Below are positions 28,270-36,704 of a stretch of DNA of 64,000 nt, piece after piece (position 1 is the first letter of the stretch; the number at the start of each line of letters is the position of its first letter). The notes under the pieces are model-generated. The model ran no database searches. It had not been told where the DNA came from and was given only the letters and a program-made list of their open reading frames with translations. The position numbers and the translations under genes are program-made. Source of the stretch: Azonexus hydrophilus (GTDB lineage Bacteria > Pseudomonadota > Gammaproteobacteria > Burkholderiales > Rhodocyclaceae); the NCBI RefSeq assembly GCF_001956855.1, contig NZ_MTHD01000002.1:558001-622000 (forward strand), read 5' to 3'.

Positions 28270-29751
28270 TCAGGGTTTACTTGACTGCGGCAACTCAGCG
28301 ACCAAGCGCAAGGACACCGAGAGTTCGTCAAGCTGGAAGTGCGGCCGGATGAACGATACGGCGCGATATACGCCGGGGCGCCCTGGTACTTCACTGACTT
28401 CGACTGACGCTTCCCGCAATGGGAACTGCGCCTTGGTTTCCTGTGATGCCGAGTCGTCGGCTGTCACGTATTGATCGACCCAGCGTTGCAGGTAATTTTG
28501 AACATTGGCCGCTGATGCAAAACTGCCGATTTTGTCCCGCATCATTGCCTTCATGTAGTGCGCAATCCGGGAAACAGCGAACATGTACTGGAGTTGTGCA
28601 GACAGCGAAGCATTGGCATTGGCGGAGTCGGTGTCGTACTTCCTCGGCTTCTGTGCTGACTGGGCTCCGAAGAAAGCCGCATAGTCGGTATTCTTGCAAT
28701 GCACCAAAGGGATGAAGCCGAGGTCGCTCAGTTCCTTCTCCCGTCGGTCGGTAATCGAGACCTCGGTCGGACATTTCAGCGCAACCTCTCCATCATCGGT
28801 ACGGAAAGTATGGGTTGGCAGATCTTCCACCAGCCCTCCCCCCTCCACACCGCGGATCGCTGCACACCAGCCATGATTCTCAAAAGCGGTGGTCAAACGA
28901 ACAGCAAAGGCAAACGCTGCATTGCACCACAAGTATTTTTCATGATTCGTACCATCGACTTCCTCGACATAATTGAAGCCTTCCGTGACCTCTCCGTCGA
29001 TCGGGTTGTATGGCAGGCGCCCCAGGAATCGCGGTAGCGCAAGACCGACATAGCGTGAATCCTCGGACTCGCGAAATGACTTCCACTTTGCGTATTCAAC
29101 GGTATCGAACACCTTCGACATATCGCGTGGCTTGCCTAATTCGGTGTAGGTCTCGAGTCCGAACAACTGAGGAGCTGCGGCTGTGATGAATGGGGCATGT
29201 GAAGCTGCTGCGATGTGCGACATCTGCTCGATGAAGTACATGTCTTCCGGTTGCCTGGTCAGTTCAAACTGGCCGATCAGGCTACCGAATGGTGCGCCGC
29301 CAAATGTTCCAAACTCTTCCTCGTAGACCTTTTTGAACAAGGCGCTCTGGTCGAAATCGATGGCTGTCTTGAAGTCCTTTACCAGTTCGCGCTTGCCTGC
29401 ATTGAACAGTTTGATCTTCAGTTGTTGCCCGGTCGACGTCTGCTTGCACAGATAATGGAGTCCGGTCCACGCGCTTTCGAGCGCCTGGAACTCCGGCGCA
29501 TGCATGACTTCGCTCAATTGTTCGGAAATCAGGCGGTCGAGTTCTGCGACGCGTGCATCCAGAGATGCCGCGAGATTTTCCGAAACGACAACCTCTCCGT
29601 CGAGGACCTGGTGAACAAGCTCATTGATGATGTCCCGTGCCCGATCTTTTTCCTGGTCTGATTGAGCAACCCTGCTTTCTTCGATGATCTGGTCGAGAAT
29701 GGTGGACTCGCCTGCGGTGCTGCCACTGACAAATACCTGTTGCGCACTCAT
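28270..29751 (-). CDS. tssC: T6SS contractile sheath large subunit TssC
   Basis: Forms with TssB the phage-tail-like sheath around the Hcp tube. 493 residues. Family features include the N-terminal DQIIEESRVAQSDQEKDRA region, LESAWTGLHYLCKQT, SLIGQFELTRQPEDM and KCPTEVSITDRREKELSDLG. The C-terminus ends in the RPHFQLDELSVSLRLVAELP segment needed for interlocking. It overlaps tssB by 4 nt (ATGA). Confidence 0.97.
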   Translation of the reverse strand: MSAQQVFVSGSTAGESTILDQIIEESRVAQSDQEKDRARDIINELVHQVLDGEVVVSENLAASLDARVAELDRLISEQLSEVMHAPEFQALESAWTGLHYLCKQTSTGQQLKIKLFNAGKRELVKDFKTAIDFDQSALFKKVYEEEFGTFGGAPFGSLIGQFELTRQPEDMYFIEQMSHIAAASHAPFITAAAPQLFGLETYTELGKPRDMSKVFDTVEYAKWKSFRESEDSRYVGLALPRFLGRLPYNPIDGEVTEGFNYVEEVDGTNHEKYLWCNAAFAFAVRLTTAFENHGWCAAIRGVEGGGLVEDLPTHTFRTDDGEVALKCPTEVSITDRREKELSDLGFIPLVHCKNTDYAAFFGAQSAQKPRKYDTDSANANASLSAQLQYMFAVSRIAHYMKAMMRDKIGSFASAANVQNYLQRWVDQYVTADDSASQETKAQFPLREASVEVSEVPGRPGVYRAVSFIRPHFQLDELSVSLRLVAELPQSSKP

Positions 29752-30260
29752 CGTCCATCTCCTTCGCTCTGTTTGTCGTCGAGCTGACGAAGTTGTTCGG
29801 TGTTGTTCAGTATTTCGGTCAACAGGTCTTCGAGTTTTTCGTTACCTGCCAGCTTGTTGCGTAAATCAGCCAGTTTCGCCCTGGCTTCCTGAAGCTTGCG
29901 CAAGGGCTCTACCTGCTGCACGACTGATTCCGGGCGGAAGTCCTCGAATTTCCTGAACTCGACATCCACGCCCAGTTCCCCTCCTTCCGATGTCAGGCGA
30001 TTTTTCACCCTGAAGGCTGCGCGAGGTGCCATGCCATCCATGACGTCGTCAAAGTTGTCCATGTCGATATTGACGAACTTGCGGTCACGTACTTTCCCCT
30101 GATATTCCCGGGATTGCGCGGTGAAATCACCGAGTACTCCAACCACGAATGGGAGTTCCTTGACCTCGATGGCGTCACCAATCTCGACATCGTAGGTTAA
30201 TTGGACACGGGGAGGTCTGACCTTCTGCAAACGTTTCTGAATGCTTTCTTTCTTCGCCAC
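29748..30260 (-). CDS. tssB: T6SS contractile sheath small subunit TssB
   Basis: Sheath subunit partner of TssC, 170 residues. It uses a GTG start (30260-30258) with AGGAG 8 nt upstream. The start MAKKESIQKRLQKVRPPRVQ and the central ELPFVVGVLGDFTAQS (a TssB signature) identify it; FVNIDMDNFDDVMDG follows. A coiled-coil-like C-terminus (LAKLRNKLAGNEKLEDLL-type) ends the protein. Confidence 0.96.
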   Translation of the reverse strand: MAKKESIQKRLQKVRPPRVQLTYDVEIGDAIEVKELPFVVGVLGDFTAQSREYQGKVRDRKFVNIDMDNFDDVMDGMAPRAAFRVKNRLTSEGGELGVDVEFRKFEDFRPESVVQQVEPLRKLQEARAKLADLRNKLAGNEKLEDLLTEILNNTEQLRQLDDKQSEGDGR

Positions 30261-30320
30261 AACTTTCTCCTGATTGAATTCGAATCAAACGTACTAAATT
30301 CGAACTTTAATGCATTTTGT

Positions 30321-30965
30321 TTATTTAAGCATGCCAAATGGATTTCCGGTTGTGGCTGTCGCCTGCCCTTTGGGCGGCGAGGTGTCCCCGGGAGGGGTTG
30401 CCGACTGGGTTCTTGCCTTGGCCCGCGCAATGGCTTTTTTTCTGGCGGCAACCGCTTCGCGTTTTTTTCTTGCTTCCAGTTCGGCCGGTGGAACCAGGAC
30501 ATCTTCACCAAGGATCTCGCGCATCACCATTGCAAGGTCAGTAGCGTCAGCTCTGGCTCCCCCCTTGAGATCAACGTCATTCCGGAGTTCAGTAAGTGAT
30601 TGAGCTGCTACGCGCAGTCCGGAAACCGCCCGAATGCTCTTGGCGACCTGGTCTGCCCTGTCCCGTTGCAGGGCCTCTTCAGACGAAACAATGGCTTGCG
30701 AGTAGTTTTTTGCATCAAAGTGTATTTTTGCCATATGAACCCATGGCTCTTTTCTGTCGGGCTTCGCTCGCGCAACATCGGTGAGAAGATTTATTGCCTC
30801 TTCCTTTTTCCCGCTGTCCGCCAGCAAGTCCGCTTTCTGTGAAGACAGGGTCATCAATTCGAGAAACTGATCCTTGCTGACCAGAGGCTCGGTTGTGGCG
30901 CAACCGGAAAGTACTGCCATGGCAACAAGGATCATCGGCAAGGATGACCATTTTGAGGCGAGCAT
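30321..30965 (-). CDS. TPR-containing lipoprotein heading the tssB operon
   Basis: A 214-residue predicted lipoprotein. The start at 30965 has AGGAG 8 nt upstream and gives MLASKWSSLPMILVAMAVLSGCATTEP, with a lipobox LSGC. After that comes a short TPR-like helical region (about 45-130: KKEEAINLLTDVARAKPDRKEP and a second repeat around NYSQAIVSSEEALQ). The tail is Lys/Ala-rich (EARKKREAVAARKKAIARAKAR-type), followed by a Pro/Gly end. It is probably an outer-membrane accessory of the T6SS. It is comparable in position to the TagM-like lipoproteins of Burkholderia T6SS-1; that equivalence is an inference. Confidence 0.75.
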   Translation of the reverse strand: MLASKWSSLPMILVAMAVLSGCATTEPLVSKDQFLELMTLSSQKADLLADSGKKEEAINLLTDVARAKPDRKEPWVHMAKIHFDAKNYSQAIVSSEEALQRDRADQVAKSIRAVSGLRVAAQSLTELRNDVDLKGGARADATDLAMVMREILGEDVLVPPAELEARKKREAVAARKKAIARAKARTQSATPPGDTSPPKGQATATTGNPFGMLK

Positions 30966-31027
30966 ACACACTCCTGAAATTATTGCTTCAAATAAAATGA
31001 CAATGGGTTTGCCTGATGCAGGACGGC

Positions 31028-31057
31028 ATAGTACATTAACGTTCTGCGTGTAATCAA
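31028..31057 (-). promoter_or_regulatory. Candidate promoter of the minus-strand tss operon
   Basis: On minus TTGATT (31057-31052) and TACTAT (31033-31028) with an 18-nt spacer, 62 nt before the TPR lipoprotein start. On plus an overlapping TTGCCT-17-TACATT (31009-31037) could drive tssJKL. The divergent gap of 183 bp is AT-rich. No convincing sigma-54 element was found. Confidence 0.4.
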
Positions 31058-31148
31058 CCCATTTGCATATATGCCAAACAATTTTTTTGGAACAGTTGCT
31101 GCCGCTGCGGGTGATCGGATTCGTCATGTCGCTGCTGGAGGCGCAGCG

Positions 31149-31745
31149 ATGGTTGTGCTCATTTTTGCCGCACTGGCTTCCGGTTGCGCGACGACATCAG
31201 GGGTGCAATTGGCGGGAACTGCCATTGGTATTGTTCTCGAGGCAACTGGCGTCCTGAAGAAGGATGGAGATCCTGCCAAGCGGGTCAGGGACTTGTCAGT
31301 CAGGATATTCGGGGGGGAGGAGTTGAATACGACAAGCAGTGGTGTCCCGATGTCGCTGGTCGCAAAAATCTACGTTTTGCGCTCCCCGGAGCGTTTACGC
31401 ACACTGACCTATCCACAGATGACCAGCCAGGAAGGTGAAAAGGAGGCATTTGGAGAAGATCTGATCATGGTTCGCGAAGTCACGATCATTCCCGGCAAGT
31501 CTTATGAGCTGCCTTTCAAAATTCCGGGCGACGCAACGACTATCGGCATTGTTGGCATGTATCGCGCCCCCTATTCCTATCGCTGGAAACTCGCGTTCGA
31601 TGCTGGCAATTCATACAGCACCGGCATCGTTGTTGGCGCTCATGCATGCGCACTGACAGCCAGCAAGGGGGCGTTGCGATCGGATATCAGTCCCGATACA
31701 GTGCAGTCACTGGTCGGCGTTCAATGTAATACACAGAAGTCGTAG
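31149..31745 (+). CDS. tssJ: T6SS outer-membrane lipoprotein TssJ
   Basis: Anchors the T6SS membrane complex to the outer membrane. The start at 31149 has GGAGG 8 nt upstream and yields MVVLIFAALASGCATTSG, with lipobox ASGC at Cys13. A longer in-frame ATG at 31071 would add a basic n-region (RIRH) and gives a more usual signal length, so the start is uncertain. The mature part has the TssJ pattern: RIFGGEELNTTSSGVPMSLVAKIYVL, then EVTIIPGKSYEL and GIVGMYRAP. It is followed 4 nt later by tssK. Confidence 0.9.
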   Translation: MVVLIFAALASGCATTSGVQLAGTAIGIVLEATGVLKKDGDPAKRVRDLSVRIFGGEELNTTSSGVPMSLVAKIYVLRSPERLRTLTYPQMTSQEGEKEAFGEDLIMVREVTIIPGKSYELPFKIPGDATTIGIVGMYRAPYSYRWKLAFDAGNSYSTGIVVGAHACALTASKGALRSDISPDTVQSLVGVQCNTQKS

Positions 31746-31749
31746 ACCA

Positions 31750-33093
31750 ATGACAAGTGCAAAAATATTATGGGGGGAAGGACTTTTTCTCCGGCCTCAA
31801 CATTTTCAGCAACAGGATATCCATGCAGAATCATTGGGGCGACGTGTCCTGTTGTCGGCAAACCCATATGCCTGGGGGGTTCGTGATCTTGAACTTGATC
31901 ACGACGCCCTGAAAAGCGGCGTTCTGCGCTTCAATCGGGTCAATGCAATTTTTGCCAACGGAGATATTTTTACTGCCCCGGATATTGATCAGTTGCCGCC
32001 CCCCCAGGCGCTTGCCGGTGTCGTGTCAGAAGATGGGGCCACGGACTTCTTTCTGGCCCTCCATCATATCAATCCTCACGGTGGAAACTGTACGGATAGC
32101 GCTGTCGAGTCCGGGCAGGCGCGTTATCTGATTGTTCCTTGCGAGACACCGGATCTATATACCGATGCAGCCGAGGCGGCGATTTCGAAGCTGAGCAAGA
32201 TTTCCCGCATCAAATCGGCCGGTGAGCCAATGGACCAGTTCCTGACGCTTCCTCTGGTTCGCATCAGAAGAACTGCCAGCAATGGTTTTGAGATCGATCC
32301 TGCCTTTATGCCGCCATCCATCAGCCTGCGCAGTGCGCCGGGGCTGTACATGATGCTGCGAAGGCAGATTGATGCGCTGCTGGCCAAAGTGGAAGCTCTG
32401 TACGGATTTCATCGTGAGCCGTCAAAGAACGTCATTGAATTTCGTTCAGGAGATATTGCTTCCTTCTGGCTCTTGCACACCGCGAGCAGTGCATGCGCCT
32501 CGTTGACCCATCTTTTTCGTAATCCAGATGTTTCGCCAGAGCGTCTTTTCCAGGAGTTCCTGCGTCTTGCCGGTGGCTTGATGACCTTTTCAAAGTCATT
32601 CACGCTGAATGACCTGCCCACATATGACCATGCCCAGCCAGGTCCCTGCTTCACGCGTCTGGAGCATATACTGCGCGAGTTGCTGGATACGGTGATTTCC
32701 ACACGCTATTTCGCAATAGCCCTGAACCAGATCAAGCCATCTTTTCATGTTGGCCATCTCGATTCCGAAAAAATCAACAGTGATACGGCTTTTTATCTGT
32801 CGATCACTGCTGCACACCAGCAATCCGAAATCATCGAGTCGATCCCGCTACGCATCAAGGTTGGGGCTCCTGATGATGTGGAAAAGCTGGTCCTTTCCGC
32901 CATTTCCGGGGTTCGTCTGAGTCACGCAGCACAGGTTCCGGCACCGATTCCTGTGCGTCCTGGAGCCTGCTATTTCGCACTGGATGCCCACGGGCCGCTT
33001 TACGAAAGAATGCTCAAGGCGCAGTCGGTGATGATCTATGTTCCGGAAAGCTATCGTGACCTCAATATCGAAATGATCGCAGTTACGCCATGA
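31750..33093 (+). CDS. tssK: T6SS baseplate-membrane complex connector TssK
   Basis: Trimeric adaptor that links the baseplate to the TssJLM membrane complex. 447 residues. It begins MTSAKILWGEGLFLRPQHFQQQD, the hallmark (V/I)xWxEGLFLxPQHFQQ. The C-terminal domain, which binds TssL, includes VGAPDDVEKLVLSAISGV and an acidic end. It overlaps tssL by 4 nt (ATGA). Confidence 0.96.
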   Translation: MTSAKILWGEGLFLRPQHFQQQDIHAESLGRRVLLSANPYAWGVRDLELDHDALKSGVLRFNRVNAIFANGDIFTAPDIDQLPPPQALAGVVSEDGATDFFLALHHINPHGGNCTDSAVESGQARYLIVPCETPDLYTDAAEAAISKLSKISRIKSAGEPMDQFLTLPLVRIRRTASNGFEIDPAFMPPSISLRSAPGLYMMLRRQIDALLAKVEALYGFHREPSKNVIEFRSGDIASFWLLHTASSACASLTHLFRNPDVSPERLFQEFLRLAGGLMTFSKSFTLNDLPTYDHAQPGPCFTRLEHILRELLDTVISTRYFAIALNQIKPSFHVGHLDSEKINSDTAFYLSITAAHQQSEIIESIPLRIKVGAPDDVEKLVLSAISGVRLSHAAQVPAPIPVRPGACYFALDAHGPLYERMLKAQSVMIYVPESYRDLNIEMIAVTP

Positions 33094-33863
33094 ATCATGC
33101 TCCCAGTCTGTTTTCCACAGCTCCTGTTTCCCAACAGGATATTCAGCCATTCGAGCAATCAACCAAAAACCTGGTTGATCTGCTCTATGACGGTTTTTAC
33201 ATGCTGATCCTGCTGCATAATCGAAGTGCGCCGGGGGATGTTGAGGCGTTTTCCGGAAATATCCAGAAATTTCTCGGTGAATTCGAGCGAACGGCAAAAA
33301 AACATCATTTCAATGCCGATGATATTTTTGATGCCAAGTACGCTTTTTGTGCGGCGGTCGATGAAGCGGTCCTGACGTCAAAGATGCATATCCGCGATAC
33401 CTGGGAGCGCCGACCGTTGCAACTTGTCCTGTTTGGCGATCAGCTGGCAGGGGAGCATTTCTTCGATAAGCTGGAAACGGCCCGCAATGGCGGGGCCAGT
33501 CGGGTTCAGGCGCTGGAGGTCTTTCACATGTGTCTGCTGGTCGGCTTCAAAGGGCGCTACCTGCTCGAGGGGCCGGAAAAGCTCAAATATCTGACCGCAC
33601 AGTTAGGTGAGCAGATCGCTCACATCAAGGGCAAGGCGGCTTCCTTTGCGCCCCACTGGGCAGCGCCGGACCAGATCGCCAACGCCATCAAGCGGGACAT
33701 GCCTCTCTGGGCCATCAACTCGGTGCTCGCGCTGTTTGCCTTGCTGGCATTCATCGGCCTGGACTGGCACGCCAGTCAGCAGGTTCAGCAGGTATTGTCA
33801 CCGTTCAACAATGTGGTTCAATTGGCGCCACGCGCACCCACGCTGATCATTACCCTGCCATGA
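33090..33863 (+). CDS. tssL: T6SS inner-membrane protein TssL (DotU/IcmH family)
   Basis: Inner-membrane component of the T6SS trans-envelope complex. 257 residues with a cytoplasmic DotU domain (NLVDLLYDGFYMLILLHN, FCAAVDEAVL, YLLEGPEKLKYLTAQLGEQI) and one C-terminal transmembrane helix (about 206-226). No OmpA/peptidoglycan-binding extension follows; only about 30 periplasmic residues remain. The expected next gene, tssM, is absent; the following gene is on the opposite strand. Confidence 0.94.
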   Translation: MNHAPSLFSTAPVSQQDIQPFEQSTKNLVDLLYDGFYMLILLHNRSAPGDVEAFSGNIQKFLGEFERTAKKHHFNADDIFDAKYAFCAAVDEAVLTSKMHIRDTWERRPLQLVLFGDQLAGEHFFDKLETARNGGASRVQALEVFHMCLLVGFKGRYLLEGPEKLKYLTAQLGEQIAHIKGKAASFAPHWAAPDQIANAIKRDMPLWAINSVLALFALLAFIGLDWHASQQVQQVLSPFNNVVQLAPRAPTLIITLP

Positions 33864-33877
33864 CGGGGGCTTTCAGG

Positions 33878-34534
33878 CTAGAGAGCATCCTTGCCGGATT
33901 TTGCACCGCTTGAGCGAAGCAAGTCGGCGATATCCGTATTGTTGAAGCGCAGGGCCAAGTCGAGTGCCGTCTCGCCTGTATCCATGCGCAGGTTGGCATT
34001 GGCCCCTTTTTTCAACAGGGCGCGAGCAACGCCGATATGACCACCACGTGCGGCGGCCATCAGCGCAGTCATGCCGTTATCGCTGGCGGCGTCAAGCTCC
34101 GCACCCTTGCTGACGAGAAAATCTGCAATTTCGTGGTGCCCGTTGAACGCTGCATAAACCAGTGGCGGCCAGCCGGGAACCGTTTGCGAGGCACCGGCGT
34201 TGACCAGAAGTTCAACCACGCGCAGATAGCCGCGCAACGCCGCCAGCGCCAGCGCGGTATCGCCCGCAGTGTTGCGCGCATTCAACTTGGCCCGGTTGGT
34301 GATGAGGAAGCCGGTCAGTTCGGCATGACCGTCACGGGCCGCCAGCATCAGCAGCGTGTTGCCTTCGCTGTCGGTTGTATCTACCGAAGCCCCTTTGGCC
34401 AGCAGCGGGCGAATCTCGCTGACGCTGCCCATTTTGGCGCCCTGAATCAGATCGTCGTAAGTACCGGCGAAGGACAGTGACGGGATGGTCAGCACGAATA
34501 TTGCGGTCAACAGGGTTTTTTTCATGATTTTCAT
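33878..34534 (-). CDS. Secreted ankyrin-repeat protein
   Basis: A 218-residue protein with a Sec signal peptide (MKKTLLTAIFVLTIPSLSFA) followed by about five ankyrin repeats (residues 30-210), recognisable by repeated GxTxLxxAAxxGH patterns. It is a periplasmic protein-protein interaction module of unknown partner. It starts inside the tatD stop (ATGA overlap), so it belongs with tatD rather than with the convergent tssL, whose stop is 14 nt away. An ATG at 34525 is an alternative start. Confidence 0.85.
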   Translation of the reverse strand: MKIMKKTLLTAIFVLTIPSLSFAGTYDDLIQGAKMGSVSEIRPLLAKGASVDTTDSEGNTLLMLAARDGHAELTGFLITNRAKLNARNTAGDTALALAALRGYLRVVELLVNAGASQTVPGWPPLVYAAFNGHHEIADFLVSKGAELDAASDNGMTALMAAARGGHIGVARALLKKGANANLRMDTGETALDLALRFNNTDIADLLRSSGAKSGKDAL

Positions 34535-35307
34535 GGTGTTGGCGAAACTGGTTTGAACAGACGCAGAAAGTTTCCGGTGGTCACTTCAGCTATCTCTGCC
34601 AACGTAGTTTCCCGCAACCTGGCAATTTCTTCCGCGACATAGCGCACATAGGACGGCTCGTTCGGTTTGCCGCGAAAAGGTGTCGGTGCCAGATATGGTG
34701 CGTCGGTTTCGACCAGCATCCGGTCCAGCGGGCACTTCTGAGCGACCTCCTTGACGATGGCCGCATTCTTGAAAGTGACGATGCCGGAAAAGGACAGGTA
34801 AAAACCCAGGTCGAGCGCCTGGCTGGCAATCTCCCAGTTTTCGGTGAAACAGTGCATGACCCCGCCGACCGCTTCAGCCCCCTCCTCGCGCAGCACCTGC
34901 AAGGTGTCCACAGCGGAATCCCGGGTATGGACGATCAGCGGTTTGCCACATTGGCGGGCGGCGCGGATGTGCGTCCGGAAACGCTGCCGTTGCCATTCCG
35001 GTTTGTCCTTGTGCCAGTAGTAGTCAAGACCGGTTTCGCCGATTCCCAGCACTTTCGGATGGGCCGCCAGGGCCAGCAAACGGGCTTCGTCGGGTTCTTC
35101 GACGTCGCTGTATTCCGGATGCACGCCCACGGTCGCGTAAAGGTTGTCGGCCTGTTCGGCGATGGCGAGCACCTGGGGGAAATCTTCGAGATTCACGCCA
35201 ATGCACAGCGCGGCACCGACCCCGCGTTCCTGCATGGCAGCGAGCACAGCGGGCAGGCGATCGGCCAGTCCGGGAAAATCGAGGTGGCAATGCGAATCAA
35301 CCAGCAT
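34531..35307 (-). CDS. tatD: TatD family metal-dependent DNase
   Basis: TIM-barrel metallohydrolase with 3'-5' exonuclease or DNase activity. 258 residues. Metal ligands are in DSHCHLD at the N-terminus, IGETGLDYYWHKD in the middle, VHTRDS and MHCFTENW, and LVETDAPYLAP at the C-terminal third. It is probably the YcfH-type member because it sits beside holB and tmk, the E. coli arrangement (tmk-holB-ycfH). The pilZ gene is 8 nt upstream. Confidence 0.93.
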   Translation of the reverse strand: MLVDSHCHLDFPGLADRLPAVLAAMQERGVGAALCIGVNLEDFPQVLAIAEQADNLYATVGVHPEYSDVEEPDEARLLALAAHPKVLGIGETGLDYYWHKDKPEWQRQRFRTHIRAARQCGKPLIVHTRDSAVDTLQVLREEGAEAVGGVMHCFTENWEIASQALDLGFYLSFSGIVTFKNAAIVKEVAQKCPLDRMLVETDAPYLAPTPFRGKPNEPSYVRYVAEEIARLRETTLAEIAEVTTGNFLRLFKPVSPTP

Positions 35308-35315
35308 GCCGTCGC

Positions 35316-35678
35316 TCAGAGGGTGTGTGTCGGACGGGCAGACTGCAGCACGCCGCCGAGCAGGCCTTCGATCTTGCGGCGCGCTTCCTGGCCGCTTTCG
35401 TCGTCGTTGAAATGGACTCCGATGCCTTGGGCGCGGCCATTCTGGGCGCCTGCCGGGGTCACCCAGATGACGGTGCCGGCAATGGGTAGCTTGGTTGGAT
35501 CATCCATCAACGACAACAGCATGAAAACTTCGTCGCCCAACGAATAGGCGCGGGTTGTCGGAATGAAGATGCCGCCGTGGCGCAGATGGGGCATGAAGGC
35601 CGCGTACAGGGCGGATTTCGAGTTGATGTTCAGCGACAGTACGCTGGGGCGCTGCGGTGCGGGTTTGACTTCGCTCAT
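35316..35678 (-). CDS. pilZ: PilZ domain protein
   Basis: A 120-residue single PilZ domain of the type IV pilus PilZ subtype. It starts in KPAPQRPSVLSLNINSKSALYAA and contains TVIWVTPAGAQNGRAQGIGVHF. The canonical c-di-GMP motif RxxxR is absent, as in Pseudomonas PilZ, which does not bind the nucleotide but controls pilus assembly through PilB/FimX. The operon position between holB and tatD is conserved in many proteobacteria, which supports the name. Confidence 0.88.
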   Translation of the reverse strand: MSEVKPAPQRPSVLSLNINSKSALYAAFMPHLRHGGIFIPTTRAYSLGDEVFMLLSLMDDPTKLPIAGTVIWVTPAGAQNGRAQGIGVHFNDDESGQEARRKIEGLLGGVLQSARPTHTL

Positions 35679-35684
35679 CCTCGA

Positions 35685-36704
35685 TCAACGGCTAAACAGG
35701 GCTCGATAGTCCAGAAAAACACCTTCCAGAAAGAGGCGCGCATTGAGCGGCTGTTCTGCTTCCTGACGGCGCTGGTTCATGGTTCGGTAGAAATGAATCA
35801 GGCGAACGGCTGGAATCATATCAGCCAGCATGGTTATTTTGGGCTGTTGGCCCAGAAAATATCTGGTGGGCAAGCCATTCTTGACCAGTGTGAGGTCGAC
35901 CAACCATTTTTGCACGGCCTCGATGACCTGCTTGAGTTGCAGCCGCCCCTTGCTGTCTTTGACTGCTTTTTCCAGTTCTCCGGCCAGCCCCAGTGGATCG
36001 GCACCTCTTCCCCCGGCCAGACGGTTGGCCAGTAGTTCCAGCCAGGCGCCCTGTCCCGACGTCGCCATCTCCCGGGCAAAGCGTGGCGAACCGCCGCTCA
36101 GTGCCAGCCAGCGCTCGGCATCACTGATGCCGGCGGCGACCAGCGCCCGCGTTGCAACCTCCGTCGGTGGGACGCTGATGGGTGCGGCCTGACAGCGACT
36201 GCGGATCGTTGGCAGCAATCTGGATGGTTCACTTGATACCAATAAAAACAATATACTTGCCGGTGGTTCTTCAAGTATTTTAAGAATTGAGTTTGCGGCA
36301 TTCCGGTTCATCGCTTCAGCCGGATTGACGAGCACGATACACAAGCCGCCACGATGGCTGCCGACACCAAGGAATTCGTCGAGGTTACGGATCTGGTCGA
36401 TGGTGATCTGCTGGCTGGGCTTTTTCTTGCCCTCTTCCGTTTCGACGTCTTCGCCGAGTGCATCCGGTTGCAGCAGCCGGAAGTCCGGATGGTTGCCTTG
36501 CGCGAACCAGTTGCAGGCCATGCATTGGCCGCAGGCATGACCGTCAGGCGCAACATTCTCACAGAGAAGTGAGGCGGCGAACTCGCGGGCCAGGGCGTAT
36601 TTTCCCAGACCTTTCTGGCCGATCAGCAGCAGGGCGTGCGGCAGGCGCGGACGCCTTGCCTGCAGGCTGAGCCAATTTTCTTTGTGCAACTCTAATATAT
36701 TCAT
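35685..36704 (-). CDS. holB: DNA polymerase III subunit delta prime
   Basis: Clamp-loader subunit. 339 residues from an ATG at 36704 that shares one base with the tmk stop (TAATG). An upstream TTG would add two residues. The zinc-binding Cys cluster is seen in SLLCENVAPDGHACGQCMAC. The P-loop-like region is degenerate (LIGQKGLGKYALA), and the SRC motif (TIRSRCQAAPI) replaces the arginine finger. Downstream genes are pilZ and tatD. Confidence 0.93.
   Translation of the reverse strand: MNILELHKENWLSLQARRPRLPHALLLIGQKGLGKYALAREFAASLLCENVAPDGHACGQCMACNWFAQGNHPDFRLLQPDALGEDVETEEGKKKPSQQITIDQIRNLDEFLGVGSHRGGLCIVLVNPAEAMNRNAANSILKILEEPPASILFLLVSSEPSRLLPTIRSRCQAAPISVPPTEVATRALVAAGISDAERWLALSGGSPRFAREMATSGQGAWLELLANRLAGGRGADPLGLAGELEKAVKDSKGRLQLKQVIEAVQKWLVDLTLVKNGLPTRYFLGQQPKITMLADMIPAVRLIHFYRTMNQRRQEAEQPLNARLFLEGVFLDYRALFSR

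Noticed and set aside
30966-31148. Sigma-54 promoter for the T6SS operons
   Set aside because: A TGGCAT is present, but the GC of the -12 element is not at the required distance. Sigma-70-like elements fit better.
33878-34534. Ankyrin protein as a T6SS effector or immunity protein because it neighbours tssL
   Set aside because: It is convergent to tssL and translationally coupled to tatD by an ATGA overlap; it has a Sec signal. Nothing links it to the T6SS beyond position.
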